Source: Anaerolineae bacterium (GTDB lineage: Bacteria; Chloroflexota; Anaerolineae; 4572-78; J111). Taken from it: a stretch of 52,165 nucleotides of DNA. The DNA lies in the NCBI GenBank assembly GCA_016931895.1, contig JAFGDY010000306.1, positions 1 through 52,165 on the forward strand. Reading direction: 5' to 3'. A program made the position numbers and the translations under genes. A model generated the notes under the pieces. That model searched no databases and had not been told where the DNA came from. It saw only the letters and a list, made by a program, of their open reading frames with translations. Below, piece by piece: positions 7,229 to 15,291 of the stretch (position 1 is the first letter of the stretch; every line of letters begins with the position of its first letter).

Positions 7229-8542
7229 ATGAAACAAAAACTTTTAGTCTTACCTTTAATCTTAATTCTTTTTCTCATCTTTGCGCCCCCTGCTTTGGCC
7301 CAAGGCCCCGAGGACGGGCGGGTTGTGTTTGGGGGGAATCTCACCTTAGAGGCCGGGGAAGAGATTAACGGCGATGTAGTTGTATTTGGCGGCAACGTGA
7401 CGTTACGTCCAGAGAGTGTCGTTGACGGCGACATGGTTGTATTTGGCGGCAACGCCAACGTAGATGGCACCATTAAAGGTGATATTGGCATGCTTGGCGG
7501 CAACATCAATCTGGGCGATACCGCTATAGTTGAAGGAGATATTGGCCTTATCGGCGGCAATGCCTCGGTGGCTGAAGGTGCCCGGATAGAGGGCAAAATC
7601 GAAAGAATAGGCGGAAGACTCAACGGCGAAGAGGGTTTTTCCGCTCCTATCCCGCCGATCCCGCCTATCCCTCCCATTCCCGACATACCGGAAGCTCCCG
7701 AACCGCCTGTCAGGACTCACACCTGGCCAGATAAAGCCTTTGGCTTTTTTGAAAACTTGGTCAGCGACATTGTGGGGAACATTACTTTACTGATTGTATT
7801 GGGCGTGGTAGGTTGGTTAGTGGCCACCTTTATGCCCCAACAGATGAAAACTGTAAGCGATGTTATTGTAGACACGCCGGTAGTGAGTTTTGGCGTTGGC
7901 TTGTTGACCACCCTTATTGTGATGGCCAGCATGCTGCTGGTATTGACCATTTGCCTGGCCTTTGTGCCCCTCATTGCGGCGGTTCTGCTGGGGGTTGCGA
8001 TCCTGCTAGGTTGGCTTGTGGCCGGTCAAATTCTGGGAGAACGTTTACTGGTAGCCGCCGGAAATCCGGCCCCTAACTTTGTGCTCTCCACCGTGGTCGG
8101 CGTGATGATCCTCACCATTGTGGCCAATATGCCCATTATCGGCCAGATACCCTGCATCGGTTGGATTTTAGGTTTTCTGGGCTGGCTGGCGGGCATGATT
8201 ATTACCCTGACCAGTTTAGGCGCGGTTATCCTGACCCGCTTTGGCGCCCGGCCTTATTACGCTGCCTCATACCCCACCCCCCGCGGCCCGGCGCCTGTTC
8301 CCCGGCCCAGGCCCGGCGCCTGGACAAAGGCCGACTTCTCTGACGAAGATTTTTCAGACCTGGACGTAAACAGCGCCTCTGATGCCGAACTGCGGGCCAA
8401 GATCAGAGCCGCCCTGGATGAAGCCGGTGAAGAAGAAAAACCCAAGAAAAAACGAAGCCCCCGGAAAAAACCAACCGGCGAGGAATCGCCGGAACCGGAT
8501 GAACCCACCGGCAACAACCCCGACCCCGATGCGGATAAATAG
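7229..8542 (+). CDS. bactofilin-like polymer-forming protein with signal peptide and membrane domain
   Basis: The 437-aa protein begins with a signal peptide (about residues 1-24, ending PALA). About six short beta-repeats of the form VVVFGGN-x-T follow (residues 32-130, e.g. GDVVVFGGNVTL), like the right-handed beta-helix of bactofilins (polymer-forming cytoskeletal family). Next are a proline run (IPPIPPIPPIP near 140), several hydrophobic segments between about 175 and 345, and a charged Lys/Pro-rich C-terminal tail. The beta-repeats are therefore predicted on the outside of the membrane. AAGGAG precedes the ATG. Its place after the sigma/anti-sigma pair suggests it belongs to that regulon, perhaps as an envelope-reinforcing protein. 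The function is inferred. Confidence 0.75.
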   Translation: MKQKLLVLPLILILFLIFAPPALAQGPEDGRVVFGGNLTLEAGEEINGDVVVFGGNVTLRPESVVDGDMVVFGGNANVDGTIKGDIGMLGGNINLGDTAIVEGDIGLIGGNASVAEGARIEGKIERIGGRLNGEEGFSAPIPPIPPIPPIPDIPEAPEPPVRTHTWPDKAFGFFENLVSDIVGNITLLIVLGVVGWLVATFMPQQMKTVSDVIVDTPVVSFGVGLLTTLIVMASMLLVLTICLAFVPLIAAVLLGVAILLGWLVAGQILGERLLVAAGNPAPNFVLSTVVGVMILTIVANMPIIGQIPCIGWILGFLGWLAGMIITLTSLGAVILTRFGARPYYAASYPTPRGPAPVPRPRPGAWTKADFSDEDFSDLDVNSASDAELRAKIRAALDEAGEEEKPKKKRSPRKKPTGEESPEPDEPTGNNPDPDADK

Positions 8543-8576
8543 ACCGCAGGCCGGGCCCAATCAAGAACAATGCCGG

Positions 8577-8623
8577 GCGATACCGGCGGCACCATAGCGC
8601 CGCCGGTATCGCTTTTAATTTTT
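8577..8623 (+). terminator. intrinsic terminator after the bactofilin-like gene
   Basis: GCGATACCGGCGGC (8577-8590) and GCCGCCGGTATCGC (8599-8612) form a perfect 14-bp stem with an 8-base loop, followed by TTTTAATTTTT. The T-run overlaps the end of the convergent murJ gene. Confidence 0.9.
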
Positions 8624-10213
8624 CAGCCCCACTCTCTGGCCCATTCGCCGGGTCACTTGCCGCCGGATTATCTCTAGCTCTTGCACCCGGAGCAGGTAGG
8701 CCAGCCCTACGTAAACCAAACCACCAACCAGAATACCAATGATCCCACCCAGCCACTTGCCGGTTGCAGGCAAAACAGGCAGCAAAACCAACAGCACCAG
8801 GGCCATGCCTGCCGCAGCTAAACTCATCTTGGCCACAGAGGGCCACAGAGCGGTTTTAGCCAACCCGCCCATCAAAGGGCGCAGTAAAATCAACAAGGCC
8901 GCCATTTCCAATGTCACGGCAATGGAATTGGCCAGAGCCAAGCCGCCGTGGAGCGGCCACGCCAACCAGGCAAAAAGTCTCAACAACGTTAAACTTAAGC
9001 CAATATTAAGCGCCATTGCCACCACGGCTACGGCTACCGGGGTTTTGGTATTTTTGAGAGCATAAAAGGCTCGCGTCACTATTTCCACTACGGCATGGCC
9101 TACCAGGCCCAGGGCAAAAAAGCCCAAAGCCCAGGCTGTGGTTGCGGTTGAGGCGGCATCAAATTTTCCCCCCTGCAACAATAAGCGCACAATTGGTTCG
9201 CGCAAAATGATCAGGCCCACCGAGGCGGGCAAGGTTAGAAAAAGCAAATTACGTAAGGTTATGCCAAATACGCGGCGCAACTCGTCCTGTTCTCCCCGGG
9301 CCGCCAGCGCCGCCAGGGTGGGGAAAAGGGCCGTGGCCACCGACTGGGCTATAATGCCCTGCGGCAGCAGCATAATGATCCAGCCGTAATTGAGCGCGGT
9401 CAAACTGCCCTCAGCCAGGCCGGAGGCCAGCACCACGTTGACCACAAAGTTTATTTGCACTGCGGCCAGGCCCAACACCCGCGGGGCCATCAGCCGCCCC
9501 ACCTCGCGCAAACCGGCCTCGCGCCAGGCCAATACGGGCCGGTAACGCATCTGTTGCCGCACCAGGCCCGGCACCTGGATGAACAGGTGGCCCACGGCCC
9601 CCAGCACTACGCCCGCCGTTAAACCCCGCACCCCCCAGGTAGGCCCCCAAAGCCACGCGCCCATAATAATGGCCCCGTTATAAATAACCGGGGCCAGGGC
9701 CGGCAGAAAAAAATGCTGGTGCGCGTTCAAAATACCCATCACCACGCCGCTGATTCCAAAAATAACCGTAGAGATGAGCATCCAGCGCATCAATTCAATG
9801 GTCAGCAGTTGTTGGGCCGGGGTAAAATCGCCAAAAAAGGCCCGGACCAACCAGGGCGCAAAAATTGCGGCGGCGGCGGCCAGGCCTGATAAAATAAGCA
9901 TCACCCAATTAATCACAGCCGACGCCAAACGCCACGCGCCGGTCAAATCCTGGCGGGTCAGATAGCCGGTAAATACGGGAATAAAGGCAGAGCCTAAGGC
10001 TCCGCCGGCCACCACGTAAAACAGAAAATCAGGCAAACGAAAAGCAGCCAGGTAAGCGTCCATCTCGGCGCTGAGGCCAAACTGGCGGGCAATGACCATC
10101 TCCCGCAACAGTCCCAACAGCCGGCTGACAATAAACAGCGCCATCACCAGCGTGGCCGCCCGGGCAATGCGCCTGATATGAGTTGTGGTTTGGGTTGTTT
10201 CGGCCTGGTTCAT
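8615..10213 (-). CDS. murJ: lipid II flippase MurJ (MviN family)
   Basis: MurJ moves the peptidoglycan precursor lipid II across the cytoplasmic membrane. The protein (532 aa from the chosen ATG) is almost wholly hydrophobic with about 13-14 transmembrane helices. It contains the family N-terminal pattern SRLLGLLREMVIARQFG and ALGSAFIPVF. An upstream in-frame TTG (10231) would add six residues; the ATG at 10213 is chosen because neither has a clear Shine-Dalgarno and ATG is the usual start. The gene stands alone on the minus strand, convergent with the bactofilin-like gene, and lies far from the dcw cluster. Confidence 0.93.
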   Translation of the reverse strand: MNQAETTQTTTHIRRIARAATLVMALFIVSRLLGLLREMVIARQFGLSAEMDAYLAAFRLPDFLFYVVAGGALGSAFIPVFTGYLTRQDLTGAWRLASAVINWVMLILSGLAAAAAIFAPWLVRAFFGDFTPAQQLLTIELMRWMLISTVIFGISGVVMGILNAHQHFFLPALAPVIYNGAIIMGAWLWGPTWGVRGLTAGVVLGAVGHLFIQVPGLVRQQMRYRPVLAWREAGLREVGRLMAPRVLGLAAVQINFVVNVVLASGLAEGSLTALNYGWIIMLLPQGIIAQSVATALFPTLAALAARGEQDELRRVFGITLRNLLFLTLPASVGLIILREPIVRLLLQGGKFDAASTATTAWALGFFALGLVGHAVVEIVTRAFYALKNTKTPVAVAVVAMALNIGLSLTLLRLFAWLAWPLHGGLALANSIAVTLEMAALLILLRPLMGGLAKTALWPSVAKMSLAAAGMALVLLVLLPVLPATGKWLGGIIGILVGGLVYVGLAYLLRVQELEIIRRQVTRRMGQRVGLKN

Positions 10214-10404
10214 AAAAGAAGCGTTCGCCAATAAACACCAAGTAACAAATTCCCCGCACTGTACCTTTTTTTTCTATTCGTGTCAATTTGGGTAAATTAT
10301 TGGATTCGCCCTACTTTCCGCTTTAAGCTATACTTTCCTCCATTGTGGCTAATCCGTACTTGCAGGAAATATGATGATGCATAAAGAAAGCAAAATAAGG
10401 GCTG

Positions 10405-11064
10405 ATGAAAGATCAAGATATTCACCAAATCATTTCCATCTTGCGAGAAAGTGCCAAAGTTTGGGCCTTGCCAATGGTAGAAAGTATGGGCCGGCAGGAG
10501 AAACGGACGCCCTACCAGATTCTCATCGCCACCATCCTTAGCCTGCGCACCAAAGATACCCTCACGGCGCAAATAGCGCCAAAGCTTTTTGCCGTGGCCG
10601 ATAATCCAGATGATATGGTTCGCCAATCACCTGAAGAGATTGCGGAGATCATCTATCCGGTGGGGTTTTATCGCAACAAGGCTAAAAGCATCATCGCCGT
10701 TTCGCAAATGCTCCTTGACCGGTACAACGGCCACGTGCCTGACGATTTGGATGAGTTGCTGAAATTGCCGGGGGTAGGTCGCAAAACGGCCAATCTGGTG
10801 CTTACCGCGGGGTTCAATAAACCGGGCATCTGTGTTGACACCCACGTTCACCGCATTTCTAACCGGTGGGGTTACATCCAAACCAAAACGCCGGAAGAAA
10901 CAGAATTTGCCCTGCGAGATAAATTGCCGCCCGAATATTGGCTTGAATATAACGGCCTGCTGGTTGGTATGGGGCAAAATCTTTGCACGCCCATTTCGCC
11001 CTGGTGCAGCCATTGTGCGGTCAAACCATTCTGCGATCAGGTGGGGGTGGAGCGTCGTCGTTAG
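10405..11064 (+). CDS. nth: endonuclease III
   Basis: Endonuclease III is a DNA glycosylase/AP lyase that removes oxidised pyrimidines in base-excision repair. The 219-aa protein has the helix-hairpin-helix LPGVGRKTANLV with catalytic Lys127, and the catalytic Asp145 in VDTHVHRI. A [4Fe-4S] cluster loop has Cys194, 201, 204 and 210 in the spacing C-x6-C-x2-C-x5-C. Length matches the family. The gene is divergent from murJ; the 190-base gap between them holds a possible -10 (TATACT) but no convincing full promoter. No special features. Confidence 0.97.
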   Translation: MKDQDIHQIISILRESAKVWALPMVESMGRQEKRTPYQILIATILSLRTKDTLTAQIAPKLFAVADNPDDMVRQSPEEIAEIIYPVGFYRNKAKSIIAVSQMLLDRYNGHVPDDLDELLKLPGVGRKTANLVLTAGFNKPGICVDTHVHRISNRWGYIQTKTPEETEFALRDKLPPEYWLEYNGLLVGMGQNLCTPISPWCSHCAVKPFCDQVGVERRR

Positions 11065-11088
11065 CAGGGGGAGGGTCAGTAGATAATG

Positions 11089-11607
11089 TTACCCAATTCC
11101 ATGGAGTTGATATATCTTTGACCTATTCAGTAAAACAAGCGGCATCTCTTCCGGTATCGCGGTGCTGGCCTGAGTCATAGGGAAAATGGACGCCTCGGTC
11201 AGCGTCAAAAATCTTTTATTTACCGCATCCAACACCGTGGACAACGTCATATCCCCGCCCATAGAGATATTGCCGTGGATGGCAAAGTCGCCGGCATAGA
11301 TAATGGCCGGCTCAGAACGCGGCATCCGTTGAATGGCGGCTTGAGCTTCTGCCTGCATGGGATAAACCAATACCAGCTCTTCAATTTTCAACACGCTTTC
11401 GGTGTACTTTATTGGCTTCAGGGGATTGCTCTGGTGCCAGGGCATAGCTATCCCATCGGTTATGGTAATATAATTATATCTTTCATCATTAAGGGTATTA
11501 TCCAAATTGCCCACAATTTTCATTTTGGCTTCCACCAAAAACTTCTCCAAAACAATTTTGGCGTTTATCTGAGCAATTTGTAAACTAAGTCCACCGCCGG
11601 TATCCAT
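11089..11607 (-). CDS. conserved hypothetical protein, 172 aa
   Basis: I do not recognise a characterised family. The protein is soluble, with no signal peptide or membrane helix. It starts MDTGGGLSLQIAQINAKIVL and contains a well-ordered stretch near the middle (IIYAGDFAIHGNISMGGDMT). A glycine-rich turn is followed by STVLDAVNKRFLTLTEASIF, as in a folded beta-rich domain. The start is secure: AGGAGG lies about 7 bases before the ATG. It converges with nth (24 bases apart) and is upstream of a repeat-bearing intergenic region. It could be a lineage-specific domain of unknown function; no role can be inferred from its neighbours. Confidence 0.75.
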   Translation of the reverse strand: MDTGGGLSLQIAQINAKIVLEKFLVEAKMKIVGNLDNTLNDERYNYITITDGIAMPWHQSNPLKPIKYTESVLKIEELVLVYPMQAEAQAAIQRMPRSEPAIIYAGDFAIHGNISMGGDMTLSTVLDAVNKRFLTLTEASIFPMTQASTAIPEEMPLVLLNRSKIYQLHGIG

Positions 11608-11687
11608 AAATAACCTCCTGAAGTTATATATCTAGTATAACGCTTTTTTGACATAATCTCAAGATTGCCCCCCGCCAGTTGAAACAG

Positions 11688-11796
11688 ACACCTACGTTGT
11701 GAGGTACGCCCCTAAATTTTGGCGGTAAGGACAGGACAATGTCCTTGTCCCTACGCTATGGCCTAAAAATTGGGGCAGACCCTACATTGTGTTTTT
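11688..11796. repeat. interspersed repeat with internal hairpin and direct terminal copies
   Basis: The ends carry near-direct copies CCTACGTTGTG and CCTACATTGTG. Inside, an imperfect inverted pair (CCCCTAAATTTTGG versus CCTAAAAATTGGGG) surrounds a hairpin AAGGACA/TGTCCTT. The layout and the GTAGGG/CCCTAC edges resemble small dispersed elements (REP/MITE-like). It encodes no protein. Confidence 0.5.
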
Positions 11797-11823
11797 GTGC
11801 TTTCCTATCGGTCAGAGTAAAAT
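11795..11823 (+). promoter_or_regulatory. candidate sigma70 promoter of the lipoprotein-pgk unit
   Basis: TTGTGC (11795-11800), a 17-base spacer and TAAAAT (11818-11823) lie about 90 bases before the lipoprotein ATG. The -35 overlaps the edge of the repeat element. Confidence 0.5.
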
Positions 11824-11914
11824 GTGAAATCCAGACAAACAGTTAGAGCCAAATCATCAACAAAAACGAACAGCGGACTGCTGAACGTTGCATCTGATTA
11901 GAGTTGATAAAATT

Positions 11915-13105
11915 ATGAGTCCGCTCTCACCTAAACCAAAACAAACATTTATCAACGCCGTCCTATTGACCCTAACCATTTTGGCCTGCGGGCCATTGGA
12001 CCGGTTGCAAGAATTCAACCGGCAAACGCAAAAAACCCCTCTGGCCGCAACAACGGTTGGCCCCAAAAACCAATTGAATATTACTGCTGCCTACCAAAAA
12101 ATAGAAACTTTGCCCGGTTATCGTCTGGAAAATCATCACCTCGTCCGCGACAAGCTGGGAAACCGAATTAAACAGACCATTACCAGTGAGTACGATGCCA
12201 GCGGGAATGCCCACCTCTTGATCCAAGAAAACAACGGCCTACAAAATGAAATTTATCTTGTTGGCGGTAATACCTACATATTTGAACCTCAATACGCCAG
12301 CTGGCTGGAGTTGAAGACATTTCCATTTACCAGAACCCAACAAATTAGCATAGCTTTGCTGGGCAATTTGCATCCGGCGGAGACCCTGGTGCAACTACTG
12401 GATCAAACAAGGCCAGAGGCAAGAGACAGTGAAATTTACCTAAACCGGCCTGTCACCCGTTATGTTGTAGCCGATACGATTGAGGAGATTGACCAAAAAA
12501 CAGGCAATTCCCCCCTAGATGTAAGGGGAACCCTGTGGATAGACGATAATACCGGGGCCATCATCAAGTCGGAATTATTCATTTACGAACCGGACGACAG
12601 CCAACCGGCGCAGGAATTTGTTTGGGAAATCAGTGAAATCGGTAATGTGCCCCCTATTAGCGCCCCTACGCCGGTGATTGACCTTTCCACAATTGCCTCG
12701 GCCACCGCCACCGCGCAAGTGCAGATCACGCTGCCGGCTCGGCTGAATTACCAGGGCGAACAGGTTGATTTTGAAATCGTCCCGCTGCAAGTGACGCAAA
12801 GGCCTGAGGTCTCTCCGCGCAGCGCCGCAGTACATCTGGTTTTGCGCCAATTACCTGGCCACCTTTTTGAGGAAACAAATCTGGAGCCGTTTTTGGCCCT
12901 TCTCCAAACACAATTGAATTTGAGCATTCCTGAGCGTAATTTAGTTGTAACCAGCAGCGGCTTTAATTTGATAGATAGTGATAAGCAAAAGCACACACTT
13001 GAAGTGCAATATCTTTACAACGCCGATTTAGAAAATCTTAGCCACATTGAGTTAATTCTATCCGGGCAAGGCAACCCTGTTTTTGCCCCGGTGCCGGTAG
13101 AGTAA
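11915..13105 (+). CDS. predicted lipoprotein of unknown function
   Basis: The 396-aa protein has a lipoprotein signal: a basic N-terminus, the hydrophobic run INAVLLTLTILAC and a lipobox ILAC/G with the lipidated Cys near residue 25. The mature part starts with a low-complexity linker. It continues with beta-strand-rich sequence (residues about 55-240) that resembles the LolA/LppX-like fold of lipid-handling lipoproteins, then a short S/T/A/P linker and a second domain. I do not recognise a named family. The start at 11915 (MSPLSPKPK) is preferred to an upstream TTG at 11888 because it gives a standard signal peptide. pgk follows after 36 bases and may be cotranscribed. Confidence 0.7.
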   Translation: MSPLSPKPKQTFINAVLLTLTILACGPLDRLQEFNRQTQKTPLAATTVGPKNQLNITAAYQKIETLPGYRLENHHLVRDKLGNRIKQTITSEYDASGNAHLLIQENNGLQNEIYLVGGNTYIFEPQYASWLELKTFPFTRTQQISIALLGNLHPAETLVQLLDQTRPEARDSEIYLNRPVTRYVVADTIEEIDQKTGNSPLDVRGTLWIDDNTGAIIKSELFIYEPDDSQPAQEFVWEISEIGNVPPISAPTPVIDLSTIASATATAQVQITLPARLNYQGEQVDFEIVPLQVTQRPEVSPRSAAVHLVLRQLPGHLFEETNLEPFLALLQTQLNLSIPERNLVVTSSGFNLIDSDKQKHTLEVQYLYNADLENLSHIELILSGQGNPVFAPVPVE

Positions 13106-13141
13106 TATTATTTGAAATTTTTAATCTGAGAGGAAAAACCA

Positions 13142-14365
13142 ATGAATAAAAAAACAATCAAAGATATTGAGGTTAAAGATAAGCGCGTTTTAGTGCGGGT
13201 GGACTTTAACGTGCCGTTGCAAGATGGACAGGTCAGCGACGACCGCCGCATCCGGGCCGCCCTGCCCACCATCAACTACCTGTTAGACAACGGAGCCAGC
13301 GTGGTGCTGATGAGTCACCTGGGACGACCCAACGGCCAGCGGGTGGCCAAGTACAGCCTCAAACCCGTGGCCGTCAAACTGCAAGAACTGCTGGACCGTC
13401 CGGTAAAACTTCTGAACGACTGCGTCGGCGACGCCGTAGAGTCTGCCTGCGCTCAACTTGAAGCGGGTCAAGTTATTCTGCTGGAAAATCTCCGTTTTCA
13501 TCTTGAAGAAGAAGGCAAGGCCAAGCAGGAAGATGGCTCTAGCCTCAAAGCCGACCCGGAAAAGGTCAAGACCTTTCGCGCCTCGCTGGCCAAACTCGGC
13601 GACGTGTATGTGAATGACGCCTTTGGTACGGCTCATCGCGCTCACTCTTCCACCGCCGGCATCACCGATTTTCTGCGCCCGGCTGTGGCCGGTTTTTTGA
13701 TGGAAAAGGAACTGGCCTACCTGGGCGGCGCGTTGGCCAATCCCACTCCGCCCTTTTTGGCCATTATGGGTGGAGCCAAAATTTCCGATAAGATTGCCGT
13801 AATTGAAAATCTGCTGTCTCAAGTTGACTCCCTGCTCATTGGGGGGGGTATGGCCAATACCTTTTTTGTGGCTCAAGGGCACAACGTGGGCACTTCGCTG
13901 GTAGAAGAGGAAGCTGTGGAAACCGCCAAAAAGCTTTTAGCCGAGCACGCCGACAAACTGGTGTTGCCGGTAGATTGTGTTGTGGCTGCCGAATTTAAAG
14001 CCGACGCCGAATCTAAAGTGACGCCGGTTGACGAAGTGCCCAACGACTGGAAAATTCTGGATATTGGCCCAGCCACCATTGCCCACTTCTCTAACCGGCT
14101 GGCCCCGGCCAAAACCGTTGTGTGGAACGGCCCCATGGGCGTATTTGAGTTTCCGCGCTTTGCCGAAGGCACTTTTGCCGTGGCCAAAGCCCTTTCGCAG
14201 TTAAGCGGGGCCACCACCATTGTTGGCGGTGGCGACAGCGCCGCCGCAGTAGAACAATCCGGCCTGGCCGATAAGATTAGCCACATCTCCACCGGCGGCG
14301 GGGCCAGCCTGGAATTTTTGGAAGGCAAAACCCTACCGGGAGTAGCGGCGCTGGATGACAAATAA
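13142..14365 (+). CDS. pgk: phosphoglycerate kinase
   Basis: Phosphoglycerate kinase interconverts 1,3-bisphosphoglycerate plus ADP and 3-phosphoglycerate plus ATP in glycolysis. The 407-aa protein shows the substrate-binding start [20 protein letters not shown], the [14 protein letters not shown] segment and, in the C-terminal domain, [16 protein letters not shown] and the nucleotide loop [19 protein letters not shown] precedes the ATG. The last 11 bases overlap the start of the next gene (ATGACAAATAA), so pgk and the ANTAR regulator are translationally coupled, an unusual pairing of glycolysis with a nitrogen-type regulator. No other glycolytic gene is in the window. Confidence 0.98.
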   Translation: MNKKTIKDIEVKDKRVLVRVDFNVPLQDGQVSDDRRIRAALPTINYLLDNGASVVLMSHLGRPNGQRVAKYSLKPVAVKLQELLDRPVKLLNDCVGDAVESACAQLEAGQVILLENLRFHLEEEGKAKQEDGSSLKADPEKVKTFRASLAKLGDVYVNDAFGTAHRAHSSTAGITDFLRPAVAGFLMEKELAYLGGALANPTPPFLAIMGGAKISDKIAVIENLLSQVDSLLIGGGMANTFFVAQGHNVGTSLVEEEAVETAKKLLAEHADKLVLPVDCVVAAEFKADAESKVTPVDEVPNDWKILDIGPATIAHFSNRLAPAKTVVWNGPMGVFEFPRFAEGTFAVAKALSQLSGATTIVGGGDSAAAVEQSGLADKISHISTGGGASLEFLEGKTLPGVAALDDK

Positions 14366-14960
14366 GCAAAACCCTGGTCAAAAGAAAAAATTAAAGGTTC
14401 TCATTGCCGACGATGAAGCGGTCATTCGGATGGGGTTAAAGACCATGGTGGCCGGTTTGGGCTATATGGTCGTCGGCACCGCCGTCAACGGTGACGATGC
14501 GCTGGCCCAGGTTAAAACGTTAGAACCCGATCTGTTGCTGCTGGACATCAAGATGCCGGGCAAAGACGGCTTGACCGTGGCTGAAATCCTGGCCGCCGAA
14601 AACCCCCTGCCCATCATTATGCTAACCGCCTACACCGAACAGACCATGATTGAACGGGCGGCCAATGCAGCGGTGATGGGCTATCTGGTCAAACCCATCC
14701 ACGAGGCTAAATTGGGGCCGATGATTGATCTGGCCCTGACCCGCTTTGCGGAAATGCGGAAAGTGGCCCAAGAAGCCTATCTGCTCCGCGACCAGTTGGC
14801 GTCCCGCGAATTGATCGAGGCAGCCAAGCGTATTCTCATTACCGCCGGTCTGTCCGAAGCTGAATCCTACAAACGCCTGCAAATGACCGCCCGCGAAAAA
14901 CGCTGCCCTATGCGCCAAGTGGCCGAGGCGGTGATTGCCGTGGGGCAAAAATTCGCTTAG
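14355..14960 (+). CDS. response regulator with ANTAR RNA-binding domain (transcription antiterminator)
   Basis: The 201-aa protein has a receiver domain (residues about 12-125; acidic pocket D19/D20, phosphoacceptor D64 in [10 protein letters not shown], conserved K113) and a C-terminal ANTAR domain (about 146-200). The latter contains [20 protein letters not shown] and [20 protein letters not shown], matching the three-helix AmiR/NasR RNA-binding fold. ANTAR regulators bind paired stem-loops in leader RNAs and prevent intrinsic termination. The start overlaps the pgk end by 11 bases. The next gene, amt, has an attenuator-like leader starting 170 bases downstream, so amt is a likely target. 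No cognate histidine kinase is in the window. Confidence 0.9.
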   Translation: MTNKQNPGQKKKLKVLIADDEAVIRMGLKTMVAGLGYMVVGTAVNGDDALAQVKTLEPDLLLLDIKMPGKDGLTVAEILAAENPLPIIMLTAYTEQTMIERAANAAVMGYLVKPIHEAKLGPMIDLALTRFAEMRKVAQEAYLLRDQLASRELIEAAKRILITAGLSEAESYKRLQMTAREKRCPMRQVAEAVIAVGQKFA

Positions 14961-15094
14961 AAGTTGTTCAAAAACAACGTCCAAACTTCGTTTGGCATCA
15001 GCTTTGTTGGTAAATAACAAGCACAAAGTGCAAGCGCATCCGATGCGGCGTTATTTATGAACAAAGCCTTAACCTTAAAAAACTTAAAAAGGGG

Positions 15095-15123
15095 TTGACA
15101 ACCCAGTAAAAGTATGGTAGATT
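15095..15123 (+). promoter_or_regulatory. strong sigma70 promoter of amt
   Basis: TTGACA (15095-15100), a 17-base spacer and TAGATT (15118-15123). Transcription should start near 15130, leaving a leader of about 160 bases before the amt ATG. The -35 sits inside GGGTTGACAACCC, a near-palindrome shared in part with the glnA upstream region. Confidence 0.8.
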
Positions 15124-15157
15124 AACCCCCATCAAATTGAATAACAATTTTTGAGCG

Positions 15158-15210
15158 GCCGCGAAGCCCTCGGCAACGATAACCAACTCGTGCTGAGGGC
15201 TTTTTGTTTT
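15158..15210 (+). terminator. leader terminator (attenuator) before amt, with competing stem
   Basis: AGCCCTCGGCA (15165-15175) and TGCTGAGGGCT (15191-15201) form an 11-bp stem with one G-U pair. TTTTGTTTT follows and can act as the U-tract. An alternative stem GCCG (15158-15161)/CGGC (15171-15174) uses bases of the terminator's left arm, so the two are mutually exclusive. The terminator lies between the promoter and the amt start, 82 bases before the ATG, the position of a regulated attenuator. An ANTAR-domain regulator is encoded just upstream. Confidence 0.75.
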
Positions 15211-15291
15211 CCAGGCCACGACGCCTGCAAAGTTAACCTATCCATTCAATAAACTCGACAAATACTATAAAAATAACTTTGGAGGAACATC

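Larger units (their letters stand above)
11608..11914. other. intergenic region with repeat and promoter
   Basis: This 307-base gap holds a structured repeat at about 11688-11796 and a sigma70-like promoter at 11795-11823 for the lipoprotein gene. No gene was seen. Confidence 0.5.
14961..15291 (+). other. amt leader region
   Basis: This 331-base gap contains no gene. It holds the amt promoter (15095-15123), a small hairpin AAATTG/CAATTT at about 15135-15151, a possible antiterminator stem GCCG/CGGC at 15158-15174, and an intrinsic terminator at 15165-15210. Confidence 0.6.

Noticed and set aside
7651-7690. Short tandem repeat in the bactofilin-like gene
   Set aside because: It encodes the proline linker (IPPIPPIPP) and is explained by the protein.
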